NCBI RefSeq assembly: GCF_024666615.1
Contig: NZ_CP088297.1
Location: 992,001-1,056,000, forward strand
DNA from: Aquabacterium sp. J223
Lineage (GTDB): Bacteria > Pseudomonadota > Gammaproteobacteria > Burkholderiales > Burkholderiaceae_C
Direction of reading: 5' to 3'
Length of the DNA: 64,000 bases
Made by a program: the position numbers and the translations under genes. Shown piece by piece: positions 62,296 to 64,000 of the stretch (positions are counted from its first letter, which is position 1; every line of letters starts with the position of its first letter). A model generated the notes under the pieces. The model ran no database searches and was not told the origin of the DNA. It saw only the letters and a program-made list of their open reading frames with translations.

Positions 62296-63719
62296 CCATC
62301 GCCGCCTGGCAATTGCGACTCGCCGAGGCGCCGCTCGCTGTGCGCTTCGCGCTGGCTGTTGGAGTGTTCGGCGTGGTCGTTGCGGGCGCAGCTGCAGGCC
62401 TGGGTTACTGGGGTCTGTCGCGTCAACTGGACGCCCGTCTGGACGCTGAACTGGCGGGCAAACAAAGCTTGCTGCAGCATGTTCTGTCCGAGATTCCGAG
62501 CGTAGAGCAGATTCCTGCGAACGGACATCGGTTTGGGGATCTGCTGATCGGGCACAAGGGCCTTCACCTTGCGGTCGTCGATCCCCGCACGGACCACCTG
62601 CTGGCAACCTTTTCGGCGACCGCCGCGGAGTCCTTGTCCCGAATAAAGGATGCTGTGAGCACCGCGACGCTTCGTTGGCAAGGCCCCGACAAAAAGCGCT
62701 ACGTGTCTGTTTCCGGTCCTGCCGCGGTTGGCGACGGGCAGGCAGTTCGGGTCGTGTTGTCGCTGGACTTGGATGAAGATCAACAACTCAAGAGCGGAAT
62801 CGTCGGCGCTACATTGCTGACGTTGCCAGTGCTGCTGGCCCTGGTCGTGCTCGGCACCTGGGTAGTCGCCCGGACCAGCCTAGCCCCCTTGAACCGGCTG
62901 ACCTCCGTCGCCTCTCACGTCACGACGCACAACCTCCGGCAACGCATCGAACCGCGGGGTCTGCCGGCAGAACTCAGGATGCTGGCGCTTGGCCTCAATG
63001 CCATGCTCGACCGAATCGATGCGGGTGTGCATCGCCTATCGGAGTTTTCTGCCGACCTGGCGCACGAGATGCGCACGCCCGTGGCCACCTTGCTTGGTCG
63101 CACGCAAGTCGCGCTGTCGCAATCGCGTTCGATCGACGACTTGCGTGAAGTGCTGGCCGGCAACGTCGAAGAACTGGACAGGCTGACGCGGTTGATTGCC
63201 GACATGCTGTTCCTGGCGCGCGCCGAAGAAGGGGATCTGGCGTCTACGCGCGCGGATGTTGACTTGGCAGGCGAGGCCGCCAAGGTGGCCGAGTTCCTGT
63301 CCGTCGTGGCCGACGAGAGAGACGTCCGAGTGGAAGTGACCGGCAGCGCGACTGTCCGAGCCGATCAACTCCTGGTGGAGCGGGCGATCACCAATCTACT
63401 GACAAACGCGATACGACACGCTGACGCGCACAGTACCGTGACCATCAATACCCGAATGAACGGTGATAGCGTCGTCGTCGATGTGTCGAACGGTGGCCCG
63501 GGCATTCCAGCGCACCAGCTCACGTGCATATTCGACCGCTTTGTTAGGCTGGACACTGGGCGCGACCGAAGCGGGGGGGCCGGCACTGGGCTGGGCTTGG
63601 CGATCGTCAAGTCAATCATGCGCCTCCATGGCGGGGACGTCGAAGTCACAAGCGAGCTGAACGGGACGACGACCTTCTCACTTGTGTTCCCTCTTCAATC
63701 CAGGGCAGGCACTGGCTGA
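62292..63719 (+). CDS. copS: Copper sensor histidine kinase CopS
   Basis: A 475-residue kinase with two membrane helices (about 18-42 and 170-195), a periplasmic sensor, HAMP, and a His-kinase core: LAHEMRTPV (His about 260), [11 protein letters not shown] and GTGLGLAIV. The genes copR and copS share the ATGA overlap. It senses periplasmic copper. Confidence 0.9.
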   Translation: MTIAAWQLRLAEAPLAVRFALAVGVFGVVVAGAAAGLGYWGLSRQLDARLDAELAGKQSLLQHVLSEIPSVEQIPANGHRFGDLLIGHKGLHLAVVDPRTDHLLATFSATAAESLSRIKDAVSTATLRWQGPDKKRYVSVSGPAAVGDGQAVRVVLSLDLDEDQQLKSGIVGATLLTLPVLLALVVLGTWVVARTSLAPLNRLTSVASHVTTHNLRQRIEPRGLPAELRMLALGLNAMLDRIDAGVHRLSEFSADLAHEMRTPVATLLGRTQVALSQSRSIDDLREVLAGNVEELDRLTRLIADMLFLARAEEGDLASTRADVDLAGEAAKVAEFLSVVADERDVRVEVTGSATVRADQLLVERAITNLLTNAIRHADAHSTVTINTRMNGDSVVVDVSNGGPGIPAHQLTCIFDRFVRLDTGRDRSGGAGTGLGLAIVKSIMRLHGGDVEVTSELNGTTTFSLVFPLQSRAGTG

Positions 63720-63795
63720 CGACTATGTTCAGTACAACTAGAAGTTAGGCACGGTCGTTGCTGACAGACCCGCCTGGCCTTCAGGATTAGCCGAC

Positions 63796-64000
63796 ATGAC
63801 GATCGACCATCAACGGCGCCGCTTCTCGATCGGAGTGGGCCTTGCGACCTGCGGGGTGGCCGCGGGCGGGTTCGCTGCACAACGCGCTGCGGCCCAAGCG
63901 CCTGATGGCCGGCCCGCGAGCGGCGCCCCGCCCATGCTCTCGGGCACCGAGTTCGACCTGAGCATTGGGACCACTGCTGTCAACTTTACCGGTGCCCAAC
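63796..64000 (+). CDS. copA: CopA-type multicopper oxidase, N-terminal fragment
   Basis: From the ATG at 63796 the frame is open to the right edge (68 codons). It begins with a Tat-type leader (HQRRRFSIG) and then LSGTEFDLSIGTTAVNFTG, the N-terminus of CopA/PcoA oxidases. It follows copRS by 76 bases. The rest lies outside the window. Confidence 0.8.
   Translation, partial: MTIDHQRRRFSIGVGLATCGVAAGGFAAQRAAAQAPDGRPASGAPPMLSGTEFDLSIGTTAVNFTGAQ

Noticed and set aside
1-64000. CRISPR arrays, tRNA and rRNA genes
   Set aside because: I looked for regularly spaced repeats, cloverleaf ends and rRNA-like sequence and saw none. A dedicated tRNA search could still find one.

Overview
The window is GC-rich DNA that reads like a betaproteobacterium, most likely of the order Burkholderiales. 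The evidence is a ccm cytochrome c maturation operon of beta/gammaproteobacterial type, Cupriavidus-like czc, CopK and CzcE families, and protein-level similarity throughout. No rRNA, tRNA or CRISPR array was recognised. The whole stretch looks like a mobile or acquired heavy-metal resistance island: it starts inside a type IV secretion gene cluster, carries an AlpA-type excision regulator and remnants of broken genes, and most other genes handle Cd/Zn/Co/Pb, Cu/Ag or envelope redox chemistry.

Layout. (1) 1-1831, minus strand: trbM, virB1, virB2, virB3 and the start of virB4, a conjugative transfer cluster running off the left edge. (2) 2089-6426: mnmH (tRNA 2-selenouridine synthase), a minus-strand operon of a zinc-ribbon protein, a small unknown, a LuxR-type regulator and an AlkB-like di-iron membrane hydroxylase, then a small membrane protein and an AlpA regulator. 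(3) 6604-6903: a fragment of dnaE2. (4) 7318-14629, minus: ccmA-B-C-D-E-F-H-I and a dsbA. There is no ccmG between ccmF and ccmH; a DsbE-like gene sits 10 kb away with a DsbD/ScsB gene. (5) 15090-20936: a short CDF transporter, a CadA-type P-ATPase with four N-terminal metal-binding repeats, lspA, a doubtful ORF, uppP and a small unknown. (6) 21062-25081: a tlpA-scsB/dsbD-dsbE redox operon divergent from a CadR/PbrR-type MerR regulator.

(7) 25612-39978: czcI-czcC-czcB-czcA-eptA-czcD, a periplasmic His-rich protein, a czcR/czcS two-component system and a CzcP-type P1B-4 ATPase. (8) 40091-45626: two czcE paralogues with nearly identical upstream regions bracket a 5 kb block with a GT2 glycosyltransferase, an ArnT-like transferase, two small proteins, a Cys-rich copper storage-type protein and an orphan flgB. 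(9) 45699-59386: a copper/silver cluster (TolC lipoprotein, multicopper oxidase, cupredoxin, DUF411, CusF-like, cusC-cusB-cusA), then a methyltransferase and a nuclease-like protein. (10) 59541-64000: a second CusF-like/cupredoxin pair, an orphan fliE, copK, copR-copS and the start of copA at the right edge.

How it works together: P-type ATPases (CadA, CzcP) and CDF proteins clear the cytoplasm, the RND pumps CzcCBA and CusCBA clear the periplasm, multicopper oxidases and cupredoxins treat periplasmic Cu, and Dsb/Tlp/Ccm proteins maintain thiols and c-type cytochromes. EptA and ArnT-like enzymes probably change lipid A charge. Near-matches to MerR/CadR 19-bp-spacer promoters precede the CDF gene, cadA and dsbA, and a different one precedes the tlpA operon. 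Five genes (ccmE, flgB, cusB, cusA and the methyltransferase) are each broken by a single-base indel, four of them in homopolymer runs; these may be sequencing errors rather than true mutations.
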